Below are positions 32,965 through 44,424 of a stretch of DNA of 64,000 nt, in pieces. Each line of letters begins with the position of its first letter. The first letter of the stretch is position 1. This DNA is from Branchiostoma lanceolatum (taxonomy: Eukaryota > Chordata > Leptocardii > Amphioxiformes > Branchiostomatidae): NCBI RefSeq assembly GCF_035083965.1, contig NC_089724.1, positions 377,001 through 441,000 on the forward strand, given 5' to 3'. Position numbers and translations under genes: made by a program. The notes under the pieces are model-generated. The model was not told where the DNA came from, did not search any database, and was given only the letters and a program-made list of their open reading frames with translations.

Positions 32965-34600
32965 ACCAAATCAGAACATTTTTCAATTAAATTTATAAAA
33001 AAAGTTCTAAGCAAAAAGAGAAATCTCACTTCAAACTCTTCTACTTGCTTGTTCTACAAAGGAATGAATGTTGAAACAAACCATGCTTCTTAAAAGTGGC
33101 CAAAAATCCTGCACAAGATTTTACTGAACTACACTCAGTCTGGCTATAACATTACTGACAAAATTCTGGATGAGCTTTTGGAAGGAATCAAAATGCAAAA
33201 ATAGAATCATCTGACATACAATTTATAATTTCACATATATATATATATATAAAATTCATCTGTTCACCACACAAAAAGCCCAGGGAATTAATAAGACACA
33301 CAGAATTACTACTTAATTGATGGGGATGTTTTGTGACGGCAACGGTAAAACAACAGTGCAGACGGTCCTAACTAACAACAGTGCCACCACAGCATTTTTA
33401 GAGAATTCAAATTCAAACATCGAAACCACTTGATAAAGAACTGAAAGGCAAAGCTCAAATATTTTAAACGGGAGAAAATTAAAGCAACAAACTTTAAGCT
33501 TCAAACGCTGCTGAGGCCATGAGGTTATAAATAATTAAGAAATTTGGCTTATTGTTAAACCGCACAAGAAGTAAACCATATCATGATCAGTTGGGCTGAA
33601 GTACATATCCTTTAAAATCACAAAATTAACATGATACATGTAGGAACTACAAGTCTTAGAGAAGAAACAATTGAATAGGCAAAAGCTGACCAAATCAAAT
33701 CTAAGTAAGAAAACAAACAAAACAACTGGTAGCTATCTTATAACAACATAATATTATCATATTATCATATAGCAATGTTGAAACAGCCAGGTACGCCTGA
33801 CTAGTTATTTCACTGACACATGCACATGGTTCTTTGTATGTAAGAACTGGTGACTACATACATTAGTAACATCATTTTTTTTAAATTCTATTTAAACTTG
33901 GAGGAAACATCCAACTGGGTAGATAAACCAGCAAAAAGAACATGCGCACACACAGTGCTATCATTAAGAAGAGCTGGATTAAAGAAACAGGGTGCGGTTC
34001 GACCGGTAGCGTGAGAATCAAAATGTCCGCTGAGGCTTGCTCAATTTGGAACCTATTGCATCATTTGTATCCAATTACTTGTTATCTCGGGCGCATGCGC
34101 ACAACGATCCCACTACATTGACTTGTTACAACCCACGGGCTGGGCATGGGGGTTTTATCACTGTGGGAAATCTAGTGCCCGTATTTGTTCAGCAGGTACG
34201 AAAAATCAGCAGTAAAGTACTGTTAAATCACAGTGGGCTGATCCCCACCCAGGGTTACACAGTGGCATGCTCCCTCCAGTTATCTACTGACACATTCCCA
34301 AAAAGTGGTAAAAACAACAGGATTGGTCATGCCAGAACCCTCAAAGAAATCCTGATTTGATTCAGCCGTTTCAGGCCTTTCTTAAGTACTAGTTAAAATT
34401 CGATGTTGTCTGCTTAAGGTCTCTACATGAAAAAAAAAAAAATTGAGAACCTCAATTTCCGAACTTTTCCTTGTTCCCCTGTTCACACTGACCAACAAAC
34501 ACTACAAAAAGTAGTCTCCTCTCCTTCATTAGCAGAGGTCTATATTGAGGGTTTTCATGTGACTTAACGGTTTTTAGTTCGACTCGATTAAACATAAAAG
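32965..34600. other. First intron of the secreted-protein gene, nothing recognised
   Basis: AT-rich, with only a short (AT)n tract at 33236-33251. No gene or repeat family was identified. Confidence 0.4.
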
Positions 34601-34609
34601 GACAACTCT

Positions 34610-35265
34610 ACAACCTTGATAAGGAAAAGACAATCCAAACCAACTACTGTAATAAGGACGATTCTACAACCCTCACTAGTTACAGATAAAACTCAGACCA
34701 GCAAGTTACAAAAAGCAACTGACTCTAACGCCCCCAAGAGAACCCCAGAGGTAAAAAAACAACAATTTACAAACACGACGATCTGCGGAAACAACCCCGG
34801 TCGTGAGAACGCAAAGCAAAATCAAACCAACAGGCCACAGAAAGGACGACTATATCAGCGCAAGAAAGACTAACAAGTTACAAAAAGGACGACTATATCA
34901 GCACAAGAAAGACTAACAAGTTACAGAAAGGACGACTATATCAGCACAAGAAAGACTAACAAGTTACAAAAAGGATGGCTGAGCCGCTTGAAAAGGCAAC
35001 GAAAACTCAAACCAACTGGCCACAGGAAGGACTGTCGGACTATGGCAGCACGAGAAAGGCAAGGACAACCAAACTACCTATTTATTTAGTAACAAGTTAC
35101 AAAAAGGATTACTGAGTGCCGCTCCAACATTGAAAAGGCAACGAAAACTCAAACCAACTGGCCACAGAAAAGGACGACTATACAATATTATAGCAGCACG
35201 AGAAAGGCATGAGGACAACCAAACTAACAAGTTACAAAAAGGATGGCTCTAAAACCTGAGAAGGC
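34610..35265 (+). repeat. ~52-bp minisatellite and related longer units
   Basis: ACAAGTTACAAAAAGGACGA with CTATATCAGCACAAGAAAGA recurs three to four times at 34.83-34.98 kb. Variants with AACTCAAACCAACTGGCCAC follow to 35.25 kb, just downstream of the leader exon of the minus-strand gene. Confidence 0.8.
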
Positions 35266-35320
35266 AAAGAAAATCCCAGCGAAGACCCGAGGCAGGGGAG
35301 AAAGACGACTTGTGCCTCAC

Positions 35321-35388
35321 CTGGTCTGATGTGACGTTGAGGAAGTCTGGGAAGTCGCTCGTACAGTCGGTGGGTTGAGATGGAGAGG
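35321..35388 (-). other. Noncoding leader exon of the secreted-protein gene
   Basis: The minus strand holds CCCACCGACTGTACGAGCGA and AACGTCACATCAGACCAG followed by a GTGAGG donor at 35320. There is no ATG. The exon is assigned because TATAAAAG lies ~30 bp upstream and because the same leader precedes the phospholipase-like gene at 44.5 kb. The splice partner would be the acceptor before 27740 (TTTCACAG). Start approximate. Confidence 0.65.
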
Positions 35389-35560
35389 GGGAGATGGCAG
35401 CAGGTAAGCCTCTTTTATACAGTTACGGAGTTATCAAACGTTTCTATTTCTGTCTAAACCAATCAGAGTGCTGCTTGCATCAGACCACCAGCCACGGGTC
35501 CAATCAGGAAGAGCCTTTTAGAATATCATGCATTGATCACGCATAGTGAGAGTCACAGTG
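35389..35560 (-). promoter_or_regulatory. Promoter of the secreted-protein gene
   Basis: TATAAAAG at 35419-35412. Upstream, in order, are GCAAGCAGCACTCTGATTGG (inverted CCAAT), GGTGGTCTGATGCAAGCAGC, TCTTCCTGATTGGACCC and GATATTCTAAAAGG. Each block recurs in the same order upstream of the plus-strand gene at 44.3 kb. Confidence 0.65.
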
Positions 35561-36317
35561 CGTGACTCCGTGGTAGTGGTTCCGGTGACATGTCAAAGGT
35601 TAAGGGCTTTTGTGACATTGCGCAATGGGACTGGAGCTTCGTATTGTCCATGAGTACTGAAACAGTAGTTACTGCAGTAGTAATTGGTTTATTGATAAAA
35701 ACAAGGGAAAAAAAGGCATTGCAGTACAGCAACAGAATTGTGCCGCAGTTTACAATCATAAAGTTATACAGTAAAGTCGACCCATAAATTATAAGAATAT
35801 ATATATTGTCAAGTAACTTTCAATGATGTTGACGTGGTTAATAGTTCATACATGATCTTGATAATCATAGACCAGCACAATCAAAGCTGGATTTCTGTTC
35901 GACATTACTTAAAAACTTAGTAAAAGCAAGGTTACAGTAACTGTTGAATGTACATGTAAGGCCTATATGTCATGTTTACTTTGGAGACTCAGAGTGAGAA
36001 TTATCCGGTGCCAATTTGTAATCTAATGTGAACAGGCTAACTTTATTCCAGGTTATTCCCAAATAAAAAGCCATATCTCAAGCCAACTATCTGGAAAGTG
36101 GGGGGGAATTCATGGGCATGTTCATGCTGCTGATTTCATGCTGTGCACCCCAAATTATTTTCGTGCACCTGTATTTTTAGGTTAGGGGCACCAGTGCACC
36201 TATTCCCAAAAATGAATTTAGGGCCCTAGCCCTCGGCCTGCGTATCAAACTTGCAGAAGCAGGACTATATCATAACCTGTTGACTCCATTTCTGCTATCC
36301 TGGCCCTGACACTAACT

Positions 36318-36529
36318 AATTTGATGCAGAAATATTTGCCATGGTTTGAACTTCGCAGTTTTCACAGAGACCATTTCACCGCGAATTTAAAGCCACCGCA
36401 AACATTTATATCCAATACAGTAGTACTATTCGACTATACCGCTGCCTCGAACTTAAAATCACCGCGCGAACGCTCCATTTTTGCCTTAGCATGAAATAAA
36501 ACGACGCAAACTTAAATGCATGTACAGTA
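36318..36529. mobile_element. MITE, GTTCGCGGTGGTTTTAAG family (copy 2 of 3)
   Basis: TTTCACCGCGAATTTAAAGC, AACTTAAAATCACCGCGCGA and an end ACTTAAATGCATGTACAGTA match the copies at 28.6 and 52.25 kb in inverse order. Confidence 0.78.
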
Positions 36530-37137
36530 ATCTGCAGAGTCATACTGATAATCTAGTGGCCGCACCAAACCCCATGCACAGCCCCAGTGAGTGGGAATTA
36601 TCAAACGCCCATTCACACTGCAGGTTTCCTCCTGTTTTTGTAACCATATTTCAAGCACTAAAATTGTTTACAACGAATTACGCTCTCATTAATATTTCAA
36701 ATTGGACTTTGAGCTGCTGTGTTTGACCCAATTGAAAATCTACAAAATAAATGACCACAAGTATTCAATAATTTTCTACTAGATACACTATCAATGCCTG
36801 TTTGGAAGATGTCATGAAGAAACCTAACACAACAGTTACAGTCGGTGCTCTCAACAATGGAATGGACTAGTACAGTCATGCGCACCAAAACTTACTGAAC
36901 TGTACCAAAATGACCCAAAATCAGTCAGAATCGGTATAGCTGGGTACAATCACATTTTGCATCGAACTATAGATCAGAGATCCTGGGCAAAAGTTGGATA
37001 ACATGTGATACAATCTCCCAAAATTGAAAGTGAAACTGATCTAGAAAGGACCATAATCAGAGTGAGGCGATATATCCGAGTTGATATTGGACCATTTTAC
37101 AATAGACATGTACATGAGTGACAAACCCTGGGTCTAG

Positions 37138-38145
37138 AAGTCAGCTGGCTGAAGACTAAGTTGCAGTCTCTCAGTGACTTCCTCGACCTGCCAACTTGCC
37201 CACCGATCAACGGAGAGTCAGTCGAGGTGGTGGCAGACTGTCATCACGCTGGACTGTAAGTCTGACCTAGATGTCGAGCGCAGACCTCTGCAGCCTTTGC
37301 CAGTCTTGACCGTGTTTGGCGTTCTAGACATCTCTACAGAACGGTTAAGCTGAAGATCTGCTACTCTCCAAGCAGACGATGGGTTCTGGCAGGTTTTTGA
37401 CATGTTTTTAGGCGTTTTTGTCGGCCTTTCTACTTTTTTTTTTTTGTCTCTATAAACCCAACTCTCCAAGCAGAGAATGGGTTCCGGCAGGTTTTTGACG
37501 TGTTTTTTTGCGTTTTTGTCGGCCTTTCTACTTTTTCTTTTCTTTCTTTTCTCTATAAACCCTTTATATGTAGAAAAAAAAAAGTAGAAAGGCCGACAAA
37601 AACGCCTAAAAACACGTCAAAAACCTGCCGGTACCCATCCTCTGCTTGCAATTGGAGAGTAAAGATCTACAATGCCCTGGTCCTTTCTGTTCTCCTCTAC
37701 GGAGCTGAGTCCTGGACTCTCACCATCATCATCATATCATCTGGACTCTCACTAAGTCACTGAGACAGCGACTGGACTCCTTTGACACCCGGTGCCTGAG
37801 AAAGATCTCAGGCATTCGCTGGCAGGACCATGTTACCAATGAAGCAGTGCGTCGCACAACTAAAACAGGTCCCGGTCAGCCAGAAGATCACCAAGCACCA
37901 ACTAAAACTTCCTGGGACACACCTCTAGAGCCACACCCACCCAGGAAGTGGTCAAACTGGTCTACGCAGCTCCAGACCCAACTTGGAGGCGCCCTAGAGG
38001 CCGTCCCAGGAGCAGATGGGAGGACCAAGTGTTCAATGTGCTGGACACTCTGGGAGTCAGCAGAGCCGACTGGAGGGCTCTGGCCGAAAACAGAACATCC
38101 TGGAGGGAGATGTCTGCAGCCGCCATGCATCTGCCCTGATGCCTG
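37138..38145 (+). pseudogene. LINE C-terminal fragment split by a MITE
   Basis: The first part (37138-37361) encodes SWLKTKLQSL and INGESVEVV, the text before the thumb of a LINE. After the inserted MITE it resumes as KIYNALVLSVLLYGAESWTL, then a small internal duplication, DSFDTRCLRKISGIRWQDHV, RRPRGRPRSRWEDQVFNVL and SWREMSAAAMHLP-stop. Frames shift near 37,730 and 37,860. This C-terminal text is typical of a distinct LINE group from the CR1-like ones here. Confidence 0.8.
37362..37661. mobile_element. 300-bp foldback MITE, TACTCTCC type, inserted in a LINE
   Basis: Ends TACTCTCCAAGCAGACGATG and CATCCTCTGCTTGCAATTGG with GAGAGTA are inverted. Arms continue GGCAGGTTTTTGACATG / CGTCAAAAACCTGCC. 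A second internal copy of the left end starts near 37461. It is flanked by the 9-bp repeat AAGATCTGC (37353-37361) / AAGATCTAC (37662-37670), one mismatch, and the LINE reading continues across it. Confidence 0.9.
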
Positions 38146-39175
38146 CGGGTTGATTGACAGCACTACATGTAATCTCCTGGACTAATAGGATAAAGGCAAA
38201 TGCTGAAGAAATTGACACAATCTCCCCAGAACTGCCAGATCCGATGGGAAACTGACACGACAACTGAAAACCACCAAAAGAAACCGCAAAAGGACCAAAA
38301 GGACATCCCCGGTGGCGGCCATGAACTCGGATTAATTCCCAGGTATTGCCCGTCTCTGTACCGGCCTCAATCTCTTTCTTTGTTGAGCACGTTCTCAACG
38401 TCTCATCTGCAGGGCAACAGTTGTTGCAAAGTCAGTAAAAGCTTCATCTTTTGCCTGACGAAAACAAGCGGTTCCACCGCCATTTTGAATTTGCGCGCAA
38501 GAGGTCACTTTGGGTCACACGCGCACATCAATTGAATTCTGCGCCGCGGGGGTCCAGTGACATTTCCTGACCGTGTGTCTAAAGAAAACCGTCACCCACG
38601 ACGATGATGGCACGACTGTATATAAATTAAATCGTAGGTCTTAAGTCGGCCTAACTGTAAGAATGTTTGTTTTACAGCAGGGCCCTGGAAGACATACTGT
38701 ATCAGCACATGTAATATCACCACATACGTGACATGTAACAAATTATATAATTATACAAGTACATACACATGGGATTTGTTTGTTTGATTGTTTGTTTGTT
38801 TACTGATCTGAACATAATAAGGTACAAAGTTTGTGATAATAACTAATGCATTTGCAAAAGTATCTAACTATGTTAATCATCACTCCAGCTATCTACATAC
38901 CAAAAATCATGACCATCCATCAAGCCCTTTTTTAGTTATTCCCTGTTTAAGTCTGAAGCAAAACCTGCTACTGCAGTTTTAAAAAAAGCTACAAGGGGGC
39001 CCCAAACCTACACCACTTACTCTCTGTCCAAAGAGCTATCTACCCCTAAAACATCAGGACCATAGCATGTCAAGAACACGAGATATCAAAACAGGAAGTT
39101 CTGCTGCAGTACCGTACGCGTAACAAGCCGCTAGGGGGGCTCAAAATCTAATCATTTCCAGGTCTCATCAAGACC
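38146..39175. other. Intergenic, little recognised
   Basis: ACATACCAAAAATCATGACC with ATCCATCAAGCCC near 38.9 kb is a weak minus-strand relative of the ATTTGGTATGTGGGTAGG repeat family. Nothing else was seen. Confidence 0.4.
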
Positions 39176-40791
39176 TACAGTACCGTCCTGGTCATATATA
39201 GTTAACATCCATCTGCGTCACTGACGCTTGTCTGACGCGTCACTGACGACCCTCCGACGAAAATTAACGCGTCAGCGATATTTTCTGACGAGTCATTGAC
39301 GGGAAATGAATTAGGGGACTGTCGCGTCAGAGTTATCAAATGACGTACCATTCATATGCAGGCTGCGGTAACATCACAGGACAGTGGGAGGAGAACTAAT
39401 TTGCCTCATGCGGGGCAGGAAATTACCGATACAAGATCTCTCAACAACGGAAACAGACGGTGATCTTGCCCGCATTTAGTACGTGTAGATCGTATTTAAT
39501 CACCAATTATATCGACATTTTTTAAAAGCAGTGCTTGATCAGAGTAATTCTTTTTACTTTTGAATTATCAATTCTTTATTTTACTTATAAAATCTTTATT
39601 TGGCTGTTGTTAATATGTTGAAGTTTTTCTGTTTGTCACAAAATCAGCATTCCCTGCTAGCGCAGGCCATGTCGTACAGATTTGCAAAACATTGGAGAAA
39701 AATTGTCAACAGCAATCATGTTCACAACACTAGATGAGAATGCTGTGATCAGAAAACACTCCCCCGATATTTATTTCTGAAACAAGGATGGTTCCTGTAA
39801 ATTACGAAGCTAGTGAGTAATAATTTATAACGTCCGTATTTTGGGGCAACATCGCAAACCAAACCGGCGCTCCAGGAGGTGACAAATTGCTATTGTCTTG
39901 TCGAGTTACAAAATAAACATGAAACCTGACTCCATCTTATATTAAGTTGATTAACGCTGACGGTGACCCGTCAGAGTAAAACTCTGACGAATTCTGTCGC
40001 GTTGCTGACAGATTCTGTCGCCTTACTGACGAATTCTGTCGCCTTACTGACGAATTCTGTCGCGTTACTGACGGATTCTGTCGCGTTACTGACGAATTCT
40101 GACGCGTTACTGACGGATTCTGACGCGTTACTGACGAATTCTGTCGCGTTACTGACGGATTCTGACGCGTTACTGACGGATTCTGTCGCGTTACTGACGG
40201 ATTCTGACGCGTTACTGACGGATTCTGACGCGTTACTGACGGATTCTGACGCGTTACTGACGAATTCTGTCGCGTTACTGACGAATTCTGTCGCGTTACT
40301 GACGAATTCTGTCGCGTTACTGACGAATTCTGTCGCGTTACTGACGGATTCTGTCGCGTTACTGACGGATTCTGACGCGTTACTGACGGATTCTGTCGCG
40401 TTACTGACGGATTCTGTCGCGTTACTAATGGATTCTGTCGCGTTACTGACGAATTCTGTCGCGTTACTGACGGATTCTGTCGCGTTACTGACGGATTCTG
40501 TCGCGTTACTGACGGATTCTGTCGCGTTACTGACGGATTCTGTCGCGTTACTGACGAATTCTGTCGCGTTACTGACGGATTCTGTCGCGTTACTGACGGA
40601 TTCTGTCGCGTTACTGACGGATTCTGTCGCGTTACTGACGGATTCTGTCGCGTTACTGACGGATTCTGTCGCGTTACTGACGGATTCTGTCGCGTTACTG
40701 ATGGATTCTGTCGCGTTACTGATGGATTCTGACGGGCTTCTGAATAACTCTGACGACTGCCTGACGGATCAATGACGAGGACGGTACTGTA
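39176..40791. mobile_element. Non-autonomous terminal-inverted-repeat element (~1.6 kb)
   Basis: TACAGTACCGTCCTGGTCAT (39176-39195) and ATGACGAGGACGGTACTGTA (40772-40791) are inverted with one mismatch. TA at both edges could be the target duplication, as in Tc1/mariner-like elements. The interior has scattered TGACGCGTCA motifs near the left end and a long 21-bp array near the right end. No transposase frame is present. Confidence 0.78.
39990..40745. repeat. 21-bp tandem array (~35 copies)
   Basis: GCGTTACTGACGGATTCTGTC with A/G and T/A variants. The period is divisible by three, which keeps frames open on both strands (LLTDSVA and TRQNPSV repeats). These are not taken as genes: the codon content is only the repeat and there is no independent start context. 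Confidence 0.95.
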
Positions 40792-41400
40792 CCCACATAC
40801 CAAATATTCAAGACAATCCATCCAGGCCTTCTAATCACAAAGTTAACGCTTCTGCCTCTTTTGAGAACTTCAATCTGTAATTCTATAGCTAACTTTAAAA
40901 TTCTAACCAAGTAATACATCAAATAAAGTACAACAAAAGGTGATATTGCTTTTTATGATGCTTGGATTTCAAAAATATTCTGTATACTAGTGTACCATAG
41001 TACCTTTACCCTATAGGCTACAAAAATATCTAGGTGCACTGGTGCACCCACAGTCAAAAAATAGGTGCACAGCTCCAATTTTGGGTGCACACAGGTGCAC
41101 ATGCACCCACTATTTCGAGCCCTGCACACATACATACATACACACAAACGAAACCCAAAACATAACCTTCTACTTCTAGGCGAAGGGAATGATGTTTACC
41201 TTCATTTAGCTTTGTAAGGCCTACACTTTTCAGTTCTAGGCTTGTGTTGCATTGGAGACCTCACAATGCAGTACCAGTCCAGACTGCAAGGTGGAGCAGG
41301 TAACTGATCTTTTGATCAGCCAGGTTGGCAGAGAGATAAATATCTCCAAGCAGATCATCTTGCTGAAACAGATCAAAGACGGTGCTGATTTCAGCAGCCA
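40792..41400. other. Intergenic, repeat remnants
   Basis: ACCAAATATTCAAGACAATC-type text (relative of the ATTTGGTATGTGGGTAGG family, minus) at 40.8 kb and a GGTGCACTGGTGCACCC palindromic stretch at 41.03-41.11 kb, similar to 36.16-36.20 kb. No gene was seen. Confidence 0.45.
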
Positions 41401-41401
41401 T

Positions 41402-42025
41402 GTCAAGTCAAGTCAAGTCAAGGCCTTCATTTTACTTCGAGTGCTTGTTCGGCCATAATATGGCCGCTTTTCAACAAGGTCGAAGTGAAACGGAGGGGCA
41501 GGAGTCACGGTAACTTAACTTAATGTAACCGATATCAATACAATCATAGAAAATACATCAAAATAAATAATTAAATAAATAATTAAATAAATAAATACAT
41601 GAATACATCATAGTACATAATCAAGTCTTTAATCCTTTATCCAGTCCATAGTTGCAATCAAGGCCTGATTATGTATGATCCTTTGGAGACATGGATGGAC
41701 GAAGCCGCCCTAATGTGTGGTTGTGTTTTATTCCATGCAACTGAGCCAGAGTAGGCCAGACTTCTCCTATATGCTTCTAGGTTAGGTTTTGGGGTGATGA
41801 GGTAGTCTGTTGTGGTTGACCTGGTGTGCCGTGCTACTTCATCCCTTCGGAGGCTGAACATTCTCCTCACGTATTGTGGTAGTGAGTTCCCAAGAGTCCT
41901 ATACACCAGCAGAGCTTTTTGTTGTTGGTGTATGTCATTTACAGTCTTCCAACCGATTTTTCGCAATTTTTTCATAATTTTTTCCAGTGCTAAAGTTTCA
42001 TCTTTGTGGTAGGAATAACACATGC
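41402..42025 (-). pseudogene. CR1-like LINE 3' fragment
   Basis: The minus strand encodes QQQKALLVYRTLGNSLPQYV, RRMFSLRRDEVARHTRS and AYRRSLAYSGSVAWN. The 3'UTR then ends in a (TCAAG/CTTGA)n array at 41402-41420, a terminal repeat different from the (ATTC)n and (GATACA)n ends of the other LINEs here. Confidence 0.82.
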
Positions 42026-42159
42026 ATAATAAGTTCTATTCAGGTACAGTGCCAGTACATTGATATCCAGTATTTTGGACCAGTGTACCAAAATGATTTT
42101 GGTGTCCTGTACCTGTACCCAGTACCGGTACACATCCCTGTGTAATGATTTATCATCTC

Positions 42160-42482
42160 CATGAAAAAAGACCTAATTTCATGGGGATATTGTTTTGCAT
42201 GGCGTTTGTATGTGTGTTATCCTGTGTGTATGTTTGTGTCACCGGACGCTTAGAATCAGCATAACTAAAGAACGTGCGGATGGATTGTAATGATATTTGG
42301 TATGTGGGTAGGTGCTGGGAGGAGAAAAGTCAAGGTCAATTTTGGGCCCCCTGGTATGTTTCACTGGAACTGCAATGACGTATTTGTAAAAATCTTCCAA
42401 GGAGAATAACTGAAGAAAGGAACGACAGATTTTCATGTTATTTGGTACGTATGTGGGTTTCACAGAGATGTACAAATCCACC
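42160..42482 (+). repeat. Single copy of the ATTTGGTATGTGGGTAGG repeat family
   Basis: GTGTCACCGGACGCTTAGAA, GGTCAATTTTGGGCCCCCTG and TTTTCATGTTATTTGGTACG match the three tandem copies at 59.6-60.6 kb and a minus copy at 54.5 kb. Confidence 0.82.
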
Positions 42483-42729
42483 CGCCATTTAACTTGTAGT
42501 TTCTGCTACTTTTCTAAACGTTAAATCGCGGGCGCTTCCAAAGTGCCAAAATTGTCAATCTGAAAATGTCTTTTGGAAGCTGACACCTTCCACTATCTCA
42601 CTGGCGAGTTTGTTTGTTCAGATGTAGTCGTTAATTAGAAAGCGATTTGTCGGGAAATGGCTGATACCGAATCTGAGTTTCAATGCGACTCACGTGGTTC
42701 GATTGGTCGTGGTGCAGTAGGGCTGGTGG

Positions 42730-42864
42730 TAGCCGTGGCGACTCTTTAATCGGGTATATTTTGCTGTATGTCTAAAGACTCTTTTTATATACATAGTGAG
42801 GGTAATGTAAAAGAGTCTTTAGACATACAGCAAAATATACCCGATTAAAGAGTCGCCACGGCTA
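42730..42864. mobile_element. 135-bp hairpin MITE, TAGCCGTGG type, 9-bp target duplication
   Basis: About 55-bp essentially perfect inverted arms start TAGCCGTGGCGACTCTTTAA and enclose TATATACATAGTGAGGG. It is flanked by the perfect repeat GGCTGGTGG (42721-42729, 42865-42873). Confidence 0.93.
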
Positions 42865-43947
42865 GGCTGGTGGAAGCTTGTACTAAGTTGTAGTCTGGCT
42901 ACTTGAACCAGTAGCTACCTGGTTGTCGCCTGAGACTCCTGTACTCCGACATGCTGGGTTCCCGTCATTCTCCGAGTCTAGCGTCTAGCGCATCTCCGAA
43001 ACTACTGGGATGTCACATGTCGGCCCCGCCGTTTCCCCGTCTTTGAGGCACACAAGGCACGGGCTTCTCGGTGGGCCCTGCCCCAAGAAGACGTTGATGT
43101 CATTTTGTTGTTGAGGAAACTCCCAAGTACAAACTTTGGCCGCCATCTTTGTTTTTTTACCTTACCCGGCATGCACCGTGGCGCCCTGCTGGAGGCGGGA
43201 AATTCAAATTCCGGGCGGGAAAAACGATTTATATTCCACCCCATGTACACGGGGAGGGAAATGTTTTTGTCTGATGAATGGGTTTCGAACTTTCGACATA
43301 CAGACTGATGATCTGTGATACAGTCAGTCTGATTTTTAGAAATACAAATTTGAAAAGAAATCAATTTGTGTCGTCCGTCTATGTCAGAATCTCGCCCCAA
43401 AACTGCCCAATGCTTCACCATGTTTGTTAGCCTGGTAACCACACCCCCGTGACGCCGCCGCCATCTCTGCGGTACTGGGAGTGTTGCTCGCCCGCCCGGT
43501 TTATTGGCGCACACCGGGGGTCGGTTTTAGTCAGTACAGCGCCCACGGGCAGTGAAAACTTGAAAGACAAGCAGTCAGAAAGAGGCCTGGTTACGCACAG
43601 GCGCTAATCAGCTCCAACTAGTCGCCAATCGGCGCAAATAGGCGCCAGTCTGTAATTTTATGCAGTCCATTTTTCTGACTTTTGTTGAAATATGATATTG
43701 GCCAAGAGCCTGATGCAAATGAAAATATAGACCACACTGAAGTTGGTCCTGCGGGTTTCCCTCATATGCAGCATCTTTTCTGCATGCAGTTAAGAAGTTA
43801 TATTGTATAAAAGTATAGATGTATAATATGTTAATATTTGTTGCTCCATTTTCGGTTTTAAAAAAACAGCAGCTGAAAGTCCGTTACAAAGTACTTTACA
43901 TGTCCCTGCGAACAAAGGAGGACGCCCACACTGTTGTAAGATGCACG

Positions 43948-44229
43948 GGATAATCCTCACGCTAATCTTCCAAAGTACACACGGCGTAGGCCTTACGTGT
44001 ACACGTGTGCATTAAACAGCTACGATTTCAGTATTCTCCAAGCAGATGCTGCGATCTAGATGGTTAGTTTTGTCCGTGATCTTTTACGTAAAATATCCCG
44101 GCAAAACTACCCATCTCGATCGAAGCCTCTGCTTGGAGAGTACGGTTTCAGGATAATCCCCACGCTAATCTTCCAAAATACACACGGCGCAGGCCTTACG
44201 TGTACATCTAACAGCTACCGTTTTAAGTA
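43948..44229 (+). repeat. Direct duplication upstream of the phospholipase-like gene
   Basis: CACGCTAATCTTCCAAAGTA with CACACGGCGTAGGCCTTACG at 43.96 kb recurs at 44.16 kb. The 111-bp MITE sits between the two copies. Confidence 0.8.
44032..44142. mobile_element. 111-bp MITE, TATTCTCC type, 9-bp target duplication
   Basis: TATTCTCCAAGCAGATGC and CTCTGCTTGGAGAGTA are inverted, with GCGATCTAGATGG / CCATCTCGATCG arms. It is flanked by CGATTTCAG (44023-44031) / CGGTTTCAG (44143-44151), one mismatch. Confidence 0.85.
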
Positions 44230-44269
44230 CACGTGGGCAATACGAAGTCACCGGAAGTAATACCCATGG

Positions 44270-44424
44270 GTCACACACCGTGACCCTCACTAAGATGGAT
44301 TAATACACGATATCCTAAAACGGTCTTTCTGATTGGACCAGATGGATGTCTACTTCCGGTGGTCTGATGCAAGCAGCACTCTGATTGGACAAAATTAGAC
44401 ACATTTCATAACACCAATAACTGC
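44270..44424 (+). promoter_or_regulatory. Promoter of the phospholipase B-like gene
   Basis: GATATCCTAAAACGGTC, TCTTTCTGATTGGACCAGA and GGTCTGATGCAAGCAGCACT with CTGATTGGAC correspond block by block to the minus-strand promoter at 35.39-35.56 kb. No TATA box is evident here (ATTTCATAACACC instead). Boundaries are set by that homology. Confidence 0.6.

Noticed and set aside
39937..40821. Open frames on both strands through the 21-bp array (TRQNPSV and LLTDSVA repeats)
   Set aside because: Both strands are equally open because the period is 21; the array sits inside an inverted-repeat element and has no gene-like flanks.
43002..43514. 170-codon minus-strand frame
   Set aside because: GC-rich chance frame with no recognisable domain; competing frames overlap on the plus strand and there is no splice or polyadenylation context.
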